DNA of 11,588 bases from Cephalothrix simula (GCA_035591015.1 JAXIUW010198732.1:1-11588); one strand, 5' to 3'. Shown: positions 1 to 9,731, counted from the stretch's first letter. Numbers and translations are program-made. Notes: generated by a model not told the origin, from the letters alone.

Positions 1-93
1 GTAAGTCTGACGTTATGGGCATGCGCAATAGCCTTTTTCCGCTTTTTTGAAACTTAAGTGTCTCATTTTGCATAAATACGCCTATAAACAAAC

Positions 94-270
94 CTGAACG
101 ATTTTCATGTTGATGGTGATTGTTGTCATGGTTACCAGTAGGAAGCCTCGTATCAGCATCTTCCAATGGACATACGGGCATCGCAGCCCACGTGACTAGT
201 AATTGATTCCATTGTTCTTTTTCTAAATTACTACAACTTGGATTTAATACTACGCATACCCATAATGCAC
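94..270 (-). CDS. ZSWIM4/5/6: ZSWIM4/5/6-family protein, internal exon C (ALWVCVVLNP...NRS)
   Basis: This exon encodes 58 full codons flanked by split glycine codons on both sides, so it is symmetric (phase 1-1, 177 nt). The N-terminal part, ALWVCVVLNPSC, then EKEQWNQLL, TW and PVCPLED, matches the family pattern in which DELGALW is followed by a hydrophobic strand and a short Trp/Cys motif. The last 20 or so residues are an Asn/His-rich linker (NHDNNHHQHEN) that is not conserved, as expected here. The acceptor is TTTCCCAG before 270. The donor chosen is TCAG|GTTTGT after 94, because the encoded length then resembles that in vertebrate proteins. The frame stays open to position 1, so the end is the least certain point; a second in-phase donor (G|GTAACC) lies after 136. 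The downstream half of the protein is outside the window. Confidence 0.9.
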
Positions 271-769
271 CTGGGAAATTGAAAAAAATAGGTTTATTTT
301 ATAACAAAAGACAAGAGTTCATGATCGTTTTTTTTTTCAATAAAAATACATAAGCAATCAGACTGTTACTGCCAGAGGGCCGAATATAATAAGAGCTCGC
401 TCCTGGGATTTAAAAATCGAAATAAGCATATTATGCCATGTTAAAGCAATTTCCAATGTGTATTCAGTCAGATTCGGTAAACTTATAATTGAGTAATGAA
501 TTATAGATTCGGTGTACATATATTACTTTGTAAGTTTTTAACGCTAAATTACACAGTTTAATATGTTCAAAACGTGTAAAATACGAAACGTTATCAAAAG
601 ACTATTTCTCGGTAGTAATTTTATTCTTTAATAAGTAATTATAGATTATCAAGGTTTAGTTTAATAATAGAAACAATGTTCAATGGAAATTAGAAATTTA
701 TACATTATTGCCGGCAATAGAAAGGCAAAAATGCTTTTTTGATATATAGCAAGTACAAGCGTCAAAATC

Positions 770-797
770 AATTAACCCCAATTAATTAACCCCAAAA
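770..797. repeat. 14-bp tandem duplication (AATTAACCCC...)
   Basis: Two adjacent 14-bp copies, AATTAACCCCAATT at 770-783 and AATTAACCCCAAAA at 784-797, differ only in the last two bases. It lies in the intron between exons B and C. No function can be assigned. Confidence 0.8.
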
Positions 798-816
798 TTA
801 ATTCATTTTTAAAATG

Positions 817-828
817 GCCGCCATCTTG
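817..828 (+). promoter_or_regulatory. YY1-like sequence GCCGCCATCTTG
   Basis: GCCGCCATCTTG matches the classical YY1 / Pleiohomeotic binding consensus (CCGCCATNTTG). The surrounding bases AAAATGGCCGCCATC also form part of a short palindrome. Such sequences are common both in regulatory DNA and inside dispersed repeats, so binding is only a possibility. A second similar site lies at 9223. Confidence 0.3.
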
Positions 829-1226
829 GATAAAACAGGCGTAATATTATGGGAAATTATTGAAAATATTTTGTTTAAAATTAGCCATATCTGAACCTGA
901 CCTTTTTCGACCTTTCTATTGCTATAGTTGGTACAGAAAGCGATTAAAAAGTTTGGAGGGTTACTTCCCCTGGCTTAGCCCATCTCCAGAGTGGGTGGGT
1001 TACAATTCCCCATGACATATAAGAGAAAACGTATATTTCTTTTAAGTTATAAGTGTATATTTTGTCCTCATTAAATGTGTGAAGGTTATTTTTTAACACA
1101 AGTTTTTTTTAACAGGGATGTGTCTTTCCCAATGGGCACGAAGCAAACACAAGGACGGGTAGGCAGAAACTTGACATACATGTATTATAAATTGTATACA
1201 GCTCATATCATAAAAGGTCCATGAAA

Positions 1227-1294
1227 GCTTAAGGTTAATCGAACTTAAGCTTGCATACCAGCTTAATTTTCATCGAACTAAAGCTTGCATACCA
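1227..1294. repeat. 34-bp tandem duplication, two copies
   Basis: Copies at 1227-1260 and 1261-1294 match at 30 of 34 positions; both contain TCGAACT and AAGCTTGCATACCA. The motif AAGCTTAAG/TTAAGCTT inside it is close to palindromic. It sits in the intron between exons B and C, just before a C10 run (1313-1322). It looks like a local slippage duplication. Confidence 0.85.
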
Positions 1295-1361
1295 CCCTAC
1301 TAACGAACCTTACCCCCCCCCCTCCCGCGCTTAAAAAATTAAAACAATTTTATGGCCCCTA

Positions 1362-2950
<1,589 letters not shown>

Positions 2951-2978
2951 GAACACCTGTGATATTTGTCAGCACCCA

Positions 2979-3245
2979 TGAGCACTATTTAAAATTGGAA
3001 ATGTTACGAAGCCGCAATTAAAATTAAAATTTTTAGCAGCCATAATCAGCAGCTATTTAAAAGCTGTAACTTCTGTTTCGTCAACCAGCTATTCAAGATT
3101 TGAATTTCTTATAACTGGTGGTCATTTTCTTTTATTCATTGCAATTGGTTGCCTTTTCAAACTTAACATATGATAATTCATTCAATTATTAGCAGTTATT
3201 TAAAATTTCAATAAATTCAGATAGAAATAGAAGCAGCAAATGAAA
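2979..3245. repeat. Degenerate dispersed motif (AGCAGYTATTTAAAA-like)
   Basis: A short motif recurs in diverged form: GCACTATTTAAAATT near 2982, CAGCTATTTAAAAGCTG near 3049 (itself nearly palindromic), CAGCTATTCAAG near 3088 and GCAGTTATTTAAAATTT near 3191. Spacing is irregular. This may be decayed repeat DNA or simple AT-rich composition. Confidence 0.3.
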
Positions 3246-3370
3246 ATTCAAATATCAGTCACAAATAAACAGGCGGCCATTCGCCTACTTCATATCAGGA
3301 TGGGGGACAGGGGGTTGCAAATTGTCTGCTTGGGAATCTGTGAGATACATATTCAAATCCAAAGGGCAAG

Positions 3371-3392
3371 ATCCATTGACTGATCAATGGAT
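3371..3392. repeat. Perfect short hairpin (9-bp stem, 4-nt loop)
   Basis: ATCCATTGA at 3371-3379 and TCAATGGAT at 3384-3392 are perfect inverted copies around the loop CTGA. It lies alone in AT-rich DNA with no T-run logic that would apply in a eukaryote. Function unknown. Confidence 0.85.
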
Positions 3393-3594
3393 ATCGGGGT
3401 GGGGGCGTCAACGCTGATGTAATTAATGATATACATCAAAGAAATTATATAATAATTTATCATGTCTCCCGTGCATTAATATAATATTGTTTATCTGTTT
3501 CCTATATTTTCGACTTTTAGCTTGATTTTCGATATCCATTGTAATGGTAAGATATTTTCGATACTTTATTGAAAGCTTCATTCACTTGTATATG

Positions 3595-3644
3595 CCTATC
3601 CTTAGCCTTAATCCATTATTCCTATCCCTAATCCTAATCCTAGG
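3595..3644. repeat. Degenerate CCTAAT-type (telomere-like) hexamer run
   Basis: CCCTAATCCTAATCCTAG at 3626-3643 is three hexamers close to CCCTAA, the complement of the animal telomere unit TTAGGG; the preceding bases contain further CCTTAG and CCTTAA variants. It ends about 75 bases left of the foldback element. It is too short and degenerate to call a true interstitial telomere. Confidence 0.35.
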
Positions 3645-3800
3645 ATAAAGAGAGGCTTTGTGGGATTGTGCGCAGAATTATTATAATGGATTCATTCGAA
3701 AAAGAAAGTTATTGTTATACACAAATGGATGGAAAAATGGGTTGAGACAAGGCTTAAAGTTAGTTACCCTGCCCCCCTCTGCGATTAACTCATTGGGGTA

Positions 3801-3893
3801 TAGGAACCCCCATAACCTATATCAATATAAAGGGCATGCGAAATGGAGTAAAATGGTAGTAGTTTCATGTAACTACCTCCGCCTGGTGGCGGG
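3801..3893 (+). repeat. Foldback inner unit 1 (outer, left arm)
   Basis: This unit starts TAGGAACCCCCATAACCTAT and contains GGGCATGCG, AAATGGAGTAAAATGGTAGT and AACTACCTCC. It repeats as unit 2 about 170 bases to the right and as inverted units 3 and 4 in the right arm. A GGTGGCGGGTGGTGG run follows in this copy only. Confidence 0.75.
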
Positions 3894-3972
3894 TGGTGGT
3901 TAAAAACGTCCAAAAGAAATGGCCGAAAATCAGCAAATTATTGATTTTTCGGACTTGTCGCAACCAGGAAAA

Positions 3973-4062
3973 TATGAACCCCCATAAACTATACATACCT
4001 GGAAAGGGTGTGCAAAATGGAGTAAAATGGTGGTGGTTTCATGTCCCTACCGCCACCTAGTG
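3973..4062 (+). repeat. Foldback inner unit 2 (inner, left arm)
   Basis: This unit starts TATGAACCCCCATAAACTAT and contains GGGTGTGCAAAATGGAGT and GTTTCATGTCCCTACC. It aligns with unit 1 without large gaps. Its closest partner across the spacer is unit 3, which is more diverged. Confidence 0.75.
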
Positions 4063-4153
4063 GATAATGACGAATGACGAAAAAAAATTTTCAAAATCAA
4101 AACAGCGAGCAAAACAGTTCTCGATTTAAATATTTCTAGCCGTTATTATTTTT

Positions 4154-4241
4154 CCAGGTGGTGGTATGGACAAGAAACCACCGATATTCAACTGCATTTT
4201 ACATGCTCTCTCCAGGGATAAATATTTCATGGGGGTTCCTA
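4154..4241 (-). repeat. Foldback inner unit 3 (inner, right arm, inverted)
   Basis: Read on the minus strand this unit begins TAGGAACCCCCATGAAATAT and ends with GGTTTCTTGTCCATACC and ACCACCTGG. It pairs with unit 2 across the 97-nt spacer and is the most diverged of the four units. Confidence 0.7.
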
Positions 4242-4309
4242 TTTTACTATTTGCCACAAATAAAAAAAATCAATAATTTGCTGACTTTCGGCCATTTCTT
4301 TCAGACATA

Positions 4310-4398
4310 CCTGGAGGTAGGGATATGAAACTACTACCATTTTATTCCATTACGCATGCCCTTTCAAGTGATATATAGGTTATGGGGGTTCCTATGCC
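4310..4398 (-). repeat. Foldback inner unit 4 (outer, right arm, inverted)
   Basis: Read on the minus strand this unit begins CATAGGAACCCCCATAACC and contains GGGCATGCGTAATGGA, AAAATGGTAGTAGTTTCAT and CCCTACCTCCAGG. It pairs closely with unit 1, so the outer units resemble each other more than they resemble the inner pair. Confidence 0.75.
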
Positions 4399-4527
4399 AC
4401 TGCGGGGGGTTACTAACTTCAAGCAATGCCTCAACCAATTTTTCCATCCATTTGTGTACACAAATTTGTAAAATGGAATCGGCAGAACGTCGAAAATGAG
4501 CCCAAAATGTCACCCTCCGTATCTGAA

Positions 4528-4827
4528 ATGCGGGGCCCAAAACCCCGCTTGGCCCATAAATGTATTATGAATCCTTGTGGAAAACAAGTCTATGTTTTGG
4601 AATGGGTTTCGCCACCCTGGCGCCGCAGCGGACCAAAAATTTCATTCTACCAAAATTATGAAATAGTTTAGGGCGGTAAATGTATTTGAAACCCCCAGGG
4701 ACCAAAATTTTCATTTGTGGCCCAGGGTGGCGGCACCAAGCCGGCGCAACCCCTTCGAAAATATGACATATATAAGGGTACACTCAAGCGGGTTTTTAAG
4801 CCCCGCTTTTCAAAAAAATGCGGGGCC
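4528..4827. mobile_element. GC-richer repeat element with nested inverted and direct repeats
   Basis: Inverted copies bound this segment: 4530-4551 and 4785-4806 match at 19 of 22 positions as inverted repeats (CAAGCGGG...GCCCCGC on the minus strand of the left copy). Inside are a perfect 10-bp inverted repeat (GCCACCCTGG at 4611-4620, CCAGGGTGGC at 4722-4731) and a 17-bp direct repeat (GGACCAAAA...TTCATT at 4630 and 4699, one difference). A third GCGGGGCC copy at 4819 forms another hairpin with GCCCCGC at 4800. The segment begins 70 bases after the foldback element and differs from it in sequence. A second non-autonomous element or a composite insertion is plausible; edges are approximate. 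Confidence 0.55.
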
Positions 4828-4829
4828 AA

Positions 4830-5645
4830 TTCATCCATACATTACTAGTGCATGAAATACATGAATTTTATTCAACTTTTCTGCACTTTTTTGAACTCTT
4901 AAAACGGAACTATTCTGCTGAATATTTACTCTGTAAAACAATGAAATCATTTGAGATAATGACTAGTTGACACTCCCCATATCCCTACATAGTGTAAATT
5001 ATCATTTTGTCAATAGGATTTACTTGAGCCTAAAACCTCGTATGCCAAAATAATAATGTCATTATACATGTAATTCCCTACTCTGCGATTATAGAAATTG
5101 TTTATTTCAAAAAGTGAATTTACCTAAAATATAAAATTGAAACTGTCATTTCGTATGGCCATCAATCCAATTTTATTCAAAATTTGAATTGTTAAGTTTA
5201 AATTGATGGTTTTCAGTCATGTTTAGATGTATTCAAAATGAATAAAACATCCATCTGTATTGACGCTTCTAATTGATGCTGCCCTCATCCCATCTCAAAC
5301 TGAAATCATGAAACCTTTATGTAAATTCACCTGATCACTAATAAATATAACTTATTCAGCACTGAGACCATTAAATCTATACAATAATCGAAATGTAGAA
5401 CCACCGCGGTAGCTCGAGCACCACATTATTTTCATGTTTAATTCAATAAGTCACAATTCACCCATATGAAACCCTATATTTTTTGAAAATACTTTCTATA
5501 ATAAACAAATTAGACAGCATTGGATAAAGGCAAGCCCACATATCGGTTATAAGGTACCGTCAGCACAACGTAATGAATAGTTTCCCCCGGGGTTAACCCG
5601 AGGGCCGAGGTCCCAAAAAATACATGACTTTTTTCAAAAATTTTG
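4830..5645. other. AT-rich intronic stretch with minor inverted repeats
   Basis: I see no gene here. The inverted pair CCATCAAT (5159-5166) and ATTGATGG (5202-5209) flanks a further AT-rich near-palindrome. A 10-bp palindrome GGGTTAACCC lies at 5590-5599. No splice-flanked coding segment was found. Confidence 0.6.
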
Positions 5646-5659
5646 TAATTTCCACTTAG

Positions 5660-5744
5660 CTTGGTTCACTGACTCATCGATGCCAATACGGAATTGTTTC
5701 TTGTTAGCATAGCTAACAAATCATAGATGAGTCGAGCAACCAGG
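5660..5744. repeat. Nested inverted repeat (19-bp outer stem, 8-bp inner hairpin)
   Basis: The outer arms 5660-5678 (CTTGGTTCACTGACTCATC) and 5726-5744 are inverted copies matching at 15 of 19 positions, with the eight innermost bases (GACTCATC/GATGAGTC) perfect. Between them, TTGTTAGC (5701-5708) and GCTAACAA (5712-5719) form a perfect 8-bp stem with loop ATA. The result resembles a structured RNA or the remnant of a small foldback element. I could not fit it to a tRNA or a known small RNA. Confidence 0.75.
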
Positions 5745-5759
5745 CTATGTCCACTTTAA

Positions 5760-7200
5760 ATCATCTGACACACAACGGGATGCTTTTTTAAACATAAATT
5801 TAATTTTAAATTCTTTTTCAATGAAAAACCAAAATTATCACCCAACCTGCACCGAAAAACGAAATTTAAAAATACGTATGAATGATTTAGGTGCCAATTC
5901 AGGTACTGACTTCTGTGATGGTATATCATTCGTTTGACCGGTTAGTTAATGAATCCAAAAATACGCCAATGGTGAGAAGCTCGGTGAGAAGGACTCTTCG
6001 ACTAATAAAGTCCAAAACAAAAAAAAGCCCGGGCTGTACGGGTTCCCTATCGCATGAAACCGGTATGGAAAGCCATTAAAACCAACTCTCAGGTGGCAAG
6101 ATGGGTGGTAGGTGGCAAATGTTTGTATTTTAACCTTTTAGTATCACCATTTCGTTATGGTATCACCAGCTAACTTATAATATATCAAGTTTTTTTTTCA
6201 ACAGTTTAGGTTAATATCAATTTTTTCAAAGCAAAATTATGCAAAAAACTGCCATAAAAAACTTCAAGGACACAATGAATCATGATGGTCTTTCCTATAA
6301 CAATTTTTGATGAATTGAAAATTATAAAAACAGGCCTTCAGGATAAAATTGGTTCACGCGAACACGATACAAAGAAAACTAGTGATTAGGATTGTTGGAT
6401 CATTAATAATCATTACGCAAATAGCAGGCGAAACAATAGCGATAAAATAGTAGCCCATTCTCGCGAGAAGGGTCCATTGCTTATAAAAGTCGACGACAAA
6501 CTCAATACGCAGATACGTGTGCTCATTAACTGAGGTCTATTCGATTGTATGTCTAGGGACAAAGACTGTAATCGAGTTTCGAGAATCATGACTACCTGCC
6601 GTGTAGTTGTCATTAAGCCCAACATGGATTACCAGTATGTAATCCAGATGGGATGGAAGGGATATGTAAAATCTGTACAGGTCACGTGCGATGTGACAAG
6701 ATCAGGGTCATCTAGGATGCAACTTAGGTGTTAATTCAATACATATTGCCCCGAGTATGCATATTTAAGTCCAGCATATAATACATGCTGAATAAGAACA
6801 ATGCATCATTTTAGAAGCATATGGCATGCGACATGAAAGTACTGAAATGACATTGAATAAGAAAAGTACATGCTTTCTCGTAAATTTACGCTTCTTTTAC
6901 TCGTAAACCTCATTCTTCTCATAAATCTCCATAAATCCTATCCGAAAGATCCCAAAAGTGTCCTTATTCACTCTTTGAGAGCAACCCTTTATTCCAATGC
7001 AGCTTATCGTAATCAGTACAAATCTACATAATTTGGCCTTTTCGAGCTAGTAACTGTCTTGAAGTATTGGGTAGCACACAAACAAAATGGCGTAATATTA
7101 AAATATGATCAGATTCAGAGATTATTCGAAGAAGCAAAAAGATCTGATCTCATTGTTTATAATACTTTTTATAAAAATAGTTTAAGTCATAAAGCAGGAA
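5760..7200. other. AT-rich intronic stretch, no recognised gene
   Basis: Only small repeats are visible: GGTGAGAAG twice (5971, 5983), AGGTGGCAA twice (near 6092 and 6110), a palindrome AGCCCGGGCT at 6026-6035 and a hairpin CAGCAT/ATGCTG near 6772-6790. Plus- and minus-strand ORFs of 61-70 codons near 6413-6734 overlap in antisense and show no family features. Confidence 0.6.
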
Positions 7201-7218
7201 ATTTAAAAAAACTCTAGG

Positions 7219-7253
7219 AAAAAGGTATTTTGATGAAAAAAGGTACTTTGATG
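7219..7253. repeat. About 17-bp tandem duplication (AAAAAGGTAYTTTGATG)
   Basis: AAAAAGGTATTTTGATG at 7219-7235 is followed directly by AAAAAAGGTACTTTGATG at 7236-7253. A simple local duplication with one base change and one inserted base. Confidence 0.8.
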
Positions 7254-7462
7254 CCATGTAACGAACAGTGACGTACGTGAAGGGTACCTCCCTACTCCCT
7301 AAAAAGGGTAGTGAAATATAAACGTCTATCTCTAATTCCATTTAAACATAAGAATAAAAAAAACGTGCCGCATCATTCCATCAAACGCAGAAAATGGCGA
7401 AAATAGACTCCCTTCCTCAATAACAAAGATCGGATATCCATATTTCGAGATTAGGGAGGAAG

Positions 7463-7483
7463 CGGCATAACGGTGGTATGCCG
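7463..7483. repeat. Perfect hairpin (7-bp stem, 7-nt loop)
   Basis: CGGCATA at 7463-7469 pairs perfectly with TATGCCG at 7477-7483 around the loop ACGGTGG. GC content is higher than in the surroundings. No known regulatory RNA matches that I recognise. Confidence 0.75.
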
Positions 7484-7593
7484 GGTATCACAAAAAAATC
7501 CTCTCAGTAAAAACAACGGCATGACAAAACAAGGAACACTTTGACTTATAGATGAGAACACCTTGGTGTTGGGGGCCCCATCATTTCGTGTAC

Positions 7594-7641
7594 CCTTAAT
7601 CCTTCATTAAGCCTCAGCAGGGACTTAATGAAGGGTTTAGG
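7594..7641. repeat. 18-bp inverted repeat with 12-nt loop
   Basis: Arms 7594-7611 and 7624-7641 match at 15 of 18 as inverted copies; the inner 11 bp (CCTTCATTAAG / CTTAATGAAGG) are perfect. The loop is CCTCAGCAGGGA. It lies in a locally GC-richer patch (about 7560-7660). It may be a foldback remnant or a transcribed hairpin. Confidence 0.75.
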
Positions 7642-7659
7642 GGCAGGAGCACAGGGTCA

Positions 7660-8490
7660 GTGGCTATCACATCAGTATCAAAAACATGCCAGATGAATTT
7701 CTAAGTTTTCTGGAAGTGGCTTTTTCAAAACTTCACTTCCTGCGCTGTTAAAATATTCATCATTGACAGCGTTAGAAAAATCGAAAGAAAAAATACTACA
7801 TGTAAGTAGTAAGTTTTAACATAATAAAGGTAAAAAATTACTTGAGTGCACTTTTTTTATAAGAAAACGCGCATTTTGTACTTTCGGATATGGGTAGTTT
7901 GATTTAAAATTCCAAGTATGCTTTTCAAATATATTCCCCTTTATAGATACTTAACCTTAGTTAATAATAACACATAAAATTTTCTATTCAAGATTGCCCC
8001 TATGAAATCGAAATCAACATAAATGAATGATGTGGAGTCTCAATACTCCATCGAAATATTTGGTGATTAAAGTAACAATAACTTTTGTAATTCAAATTTC
8101 ACACTAAAATGGGGGACGTAAAATTATTCTAGAGCTGAATAATTCGATATGTGAAATATAGTAGAATTCTGTATAACTCTCAAAACGTGGGCTAAACACG
8201 AATAAGATTTTACGAAATGATTTAATATAAAGAGAATAAAAATCATTTCAACTAGGGCGTTTATTATGCTTCGAAAACCCCAGGTCACGAACAGAAATTC
8301 TCTATTATAGGTTATATAGGATTTCGCCTGCAGATCCGACTTGTCAAAGAGCCCAGCTCTTTCAAGCGCATATCTCAATCTTCTCCAACCAACGAGACTT
8401 GTGTGTGCATATTGGATCAATGGAGACCTTAGGGCTTAATCCAATGGTTTGTTCTAATACTAACTCCTAACTAGGGGAAGGCAGTTTAGA
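7660..8490. other. AT-rich intronic stretch; unrecognised 98-codon minus ORF inside
   Basis: A minus-strand ORF at 8124-8420 starts MIQYAHTSLVGWRRL and has a hydrophobic stretch near residues 55-70. I recognise no family, and the segment lacks convincing flanking splice sites. Small hairpins occur near 7741-7769 (CGCTGT/ACAGCG) and 7795-7812 (TACTAC/GTAGTA). Confidence 0.4.
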
Positions 8491-8494
8491 ATAG

Positions 8495-8830
8495 AACGCA
8501 GAGAATGTCTGTGAATTGATTGCTGAGAGAATGAGGTGTTCTGACAATGTTGAGGAGGCCGCCTGGCTCTCAATCTTTCACAAACTCCAGACAGAAGTAC
8601 ATCAAGTGTTTTCAGTATTAGCTGAGATTTCTTGTCATAGTGAAGATGATTCGAACATTAGAACAATTGTAGACCAACCCAAATACAGAATCGATATATT
8701 TCAGAATAGAGTTCGATTCGAAAAGAGGTTTATTTGCAAAGCTCAAATCCCTGAAGGTCCTTATAGGGCTTGGCTTGTCAGAAAACGAGATGCCGGTCAA
8801 TATAAACAACTCTTTACTTCCATGACATAG
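8495..8830 (+). other. Unrecognised 112-codon open frame, probably non-coding
   Basis: A plus-strand frame is open from just after a TAG at 8492-8494 to a TAG at 8828-8830. The first ATG, at 8531, gives about 99 codons. The translation is balanced in charged and hydrophobic residues (for example AERMRCSDNVEEAAWL and QIPEGPYRAWLVRKR) and so looks more protein-like than other ORFs here. I recognise no domain. A TACTAAC sequence (branch-point-like) lies at about 8458 with AG dinucleotides downstream, but the pyrimidine tract is poor. In DNA of this composition an open frame this long is expected roughly once or twice per window by chance. It could be an eroded element fragment or an exon of a nested gene. 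Confidence 0.15.
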
Positions 8831-8924
8831 AGAGTTTGAAACATGTTAAGTAGAGAGATTTATTGATAGTACAAGCTTTTTTAGAATATAAAGCACTATT
8901 TTCTGCTTTAGATTTCGTGTATGA

Positions 8925-8946
8925 GATATAAAGGAGGCTTTATATC
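8925..8946. repeat. Perfect hairpin (9-bp stem, GAGG loop)
   Basis: GATATAAAG at 8925-8933 and CTTTATATC at 8938-8946 are perfect inverted copies around the four-base loop GAGG. About 60 bases to the right, TCTGAAG and CTTCAGA form a second, weaker stem. Confidence 0.85.
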
Positions 8947-9222
8947 AAACATTACCAAGTTGGAGACTATAGTGGAGACCGACATGGCATAGTCTGAAGG
9001 ATGAAATCTATGCTTCAGATAATAGGCCATAATCGTATTTCCTGGTAAATCAAGCCGCCATCAGGGAGGATCTTGGAAACACATATGGGGTTGGGGGTGC
9101 GGTATAGTTTCTGGCTCAAATTACGAGTTTTTCCTCTCACGTTTCACTTTTTTCCTCAGTGTCCGACCGGATTTTCAACTTTATCACATCCGTGTATGTA
9201 AATGTTTTCGATAATCCTCCTT

Positions 9223-9234
9223 GCCGCCATTTTG
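9223..9234 (+). promoter_or_regulatory. YY1-like sequence GCCGCCATTTTG
   Basis: GCCGCCATTTTG fits the YY1 / Pleiohomeotic consensus and lies in the same orientation as the copy at 817. No other promoter evidence adjoins it, so this is a sequence match only. Confidence 0.28.
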
Positions 9235-9434
9235 TTTTTATAACTGCAATGTTAGAATTTCCGAAAGGCCATAGGTAATAAACTGGTTCGGGCCCACTAA
9301 TAAACATAACATTCTGATCATAGATGCCCTTAAACTAATCCTTTCCAGAACACGTGACTAAAAAGGCCCTTTGGGTGGGGAAAAAGAGGCTTGTGGTTAC
9401 CATCATATGCTGATTTGATCCCGGAAGTCCCTCG

Positions 9435-9480
9435 CATAAAAGGGCAGGCTCTATTTTCCAGTGGGAAGCAGCCAGTTCGG
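9435..9480 (+). promoter_or_regulatory. Weak TATA-like box with downstream initiator-like sequence
   Basis: CATAAAAGG at 9435-9443 resembles a TATA box and is followed after about 24 bases by TTCCAGTGG and then CAGCCAGTTCGGTTTC. Such an arrangement occurs in LTR or transposon promoters as well as in genes. No ORF follows it and no LTR ends could be paired, so this stays speculative. Confidence 0.18.
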
Positions 9481-9641
9481 TTTCTCACAACCAATATTTG
9501 ATACTGATAGTAAAATAGGATCTACCGCCTTAAGCCAAGATCATCAGCATAGGCCCGCAAGCGGCCCGATTCGCCCTATTAGCAAATTTCTTGATCTTCC
9601 AGAGCCCAAAATAAAATAGTAAAAACTATTCTTCAAAATAA

Positions 9642-9731
9642 AATTCCCTGAATTTTCCCTGATTTCCTGGAATTATAGGTGGGTGGCCACCCTGTAAAAG
9701 GAATGTCCTGGAAGTGGTCCGATTTTCCCTG
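9642..9731. mobile_element. Likely DNA-transposon end remnant (CCCTG repeats and GTGGCCACCCTG)
   Basis: AATTCCCTG (9642-9650), AATTTTCCCTG (9651-9661) and GATTTTCCCTG (9721-9731) are repeated motifs around a perfect 12-bp palindrome GGGTGGCCACCC (9681-9692). From general knowledge, ends reading CAGGGTGGCCAC followed by repeated CAGGGAAA are found in DNA transposons of aquatic animals; the minus strand here reads that way. I see no matching second end or transposase in the window, so this is a fragment at most. Confidence 0.4.

Larger units (their letters stand above)
3718..4458. mobile_element. 741-bp foldback / MITE-like element with four internal units
   Basis: The outer ends are inverted copies: TACACAAATGGATGGAAAAAT at 3718 and its complement ending at 4458. 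The left arm (3718-4058, 341 nt) and right arm (4156-4458, 303 nt) are imperfect inverted repeats of each other along nearly their full length, around a 97-nt spacer (4059-4155). Shared blocks include AGAAATGGCCGAAA, CAGCAAATTATTGATTTTT, GGAACCCCCATAACC and GGGCATGCG. Each arm also contains two direct copies of an inner unit; in the left arm 30 bases at 3841-3870 recur at 4015-4044 with two changes. The layout is thus A-A'-spacer-A'(inverted)-A(inverted). No transposase is encoded and ORFs running through it are incidental. I could not identify a target-site duplication. A non-autonomous foldback transposon is the best reading. Confidence 0.85.

Noticed and set aside
1-6. GTAAGT at the first bases, a perfect plus-strand splice donor
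   Set aside because: No plus-strand exon evidence exists at the left edge, and the recognised gene runs on the minus strand; the match may be coincidental.
1-93. Open minus-strand frame continuing exon C to the window edge
   Set aside because: The residues after the donor at 94 do not resemble the family, and the CAG|GTTTGT donor gives the expected segment length.
3626-3644. True interstitial telomere tract
   Set aside because: Only about three imperfect hexamers are present, too few to separate from chance.
3658-3903. Plus-strand ORF of 81 codons
   Set aside because: It runs through the left arm of the foldback element and is not conserved in the other unit copies.
4426-4783. ORFs on both strands across the GC-richer element
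   Set aside because: They reflect inverted-repeat sequence, with proline- and glycine-rich translations and no family features.
5891-5940. Minus-strand segment near CATCACAGAAGTCAG considered as the missing upstream exon
   Set aside because: Only a few residues could be matched to the expected region, and the splice sites and frame do not fit.
8124-8420. 98-codon minus-strand ORF as a possible ZSWIM upstream exon
   Set aside because: Its sequence has no SWIM cysteines or histidine and nothing like the segment that precedes APDPTAG in the family.
8705-8720. GTTCGATTC resembling a tRNA B box
   Set aside because: No matching T stem, A box or acceptor stem is present around it.
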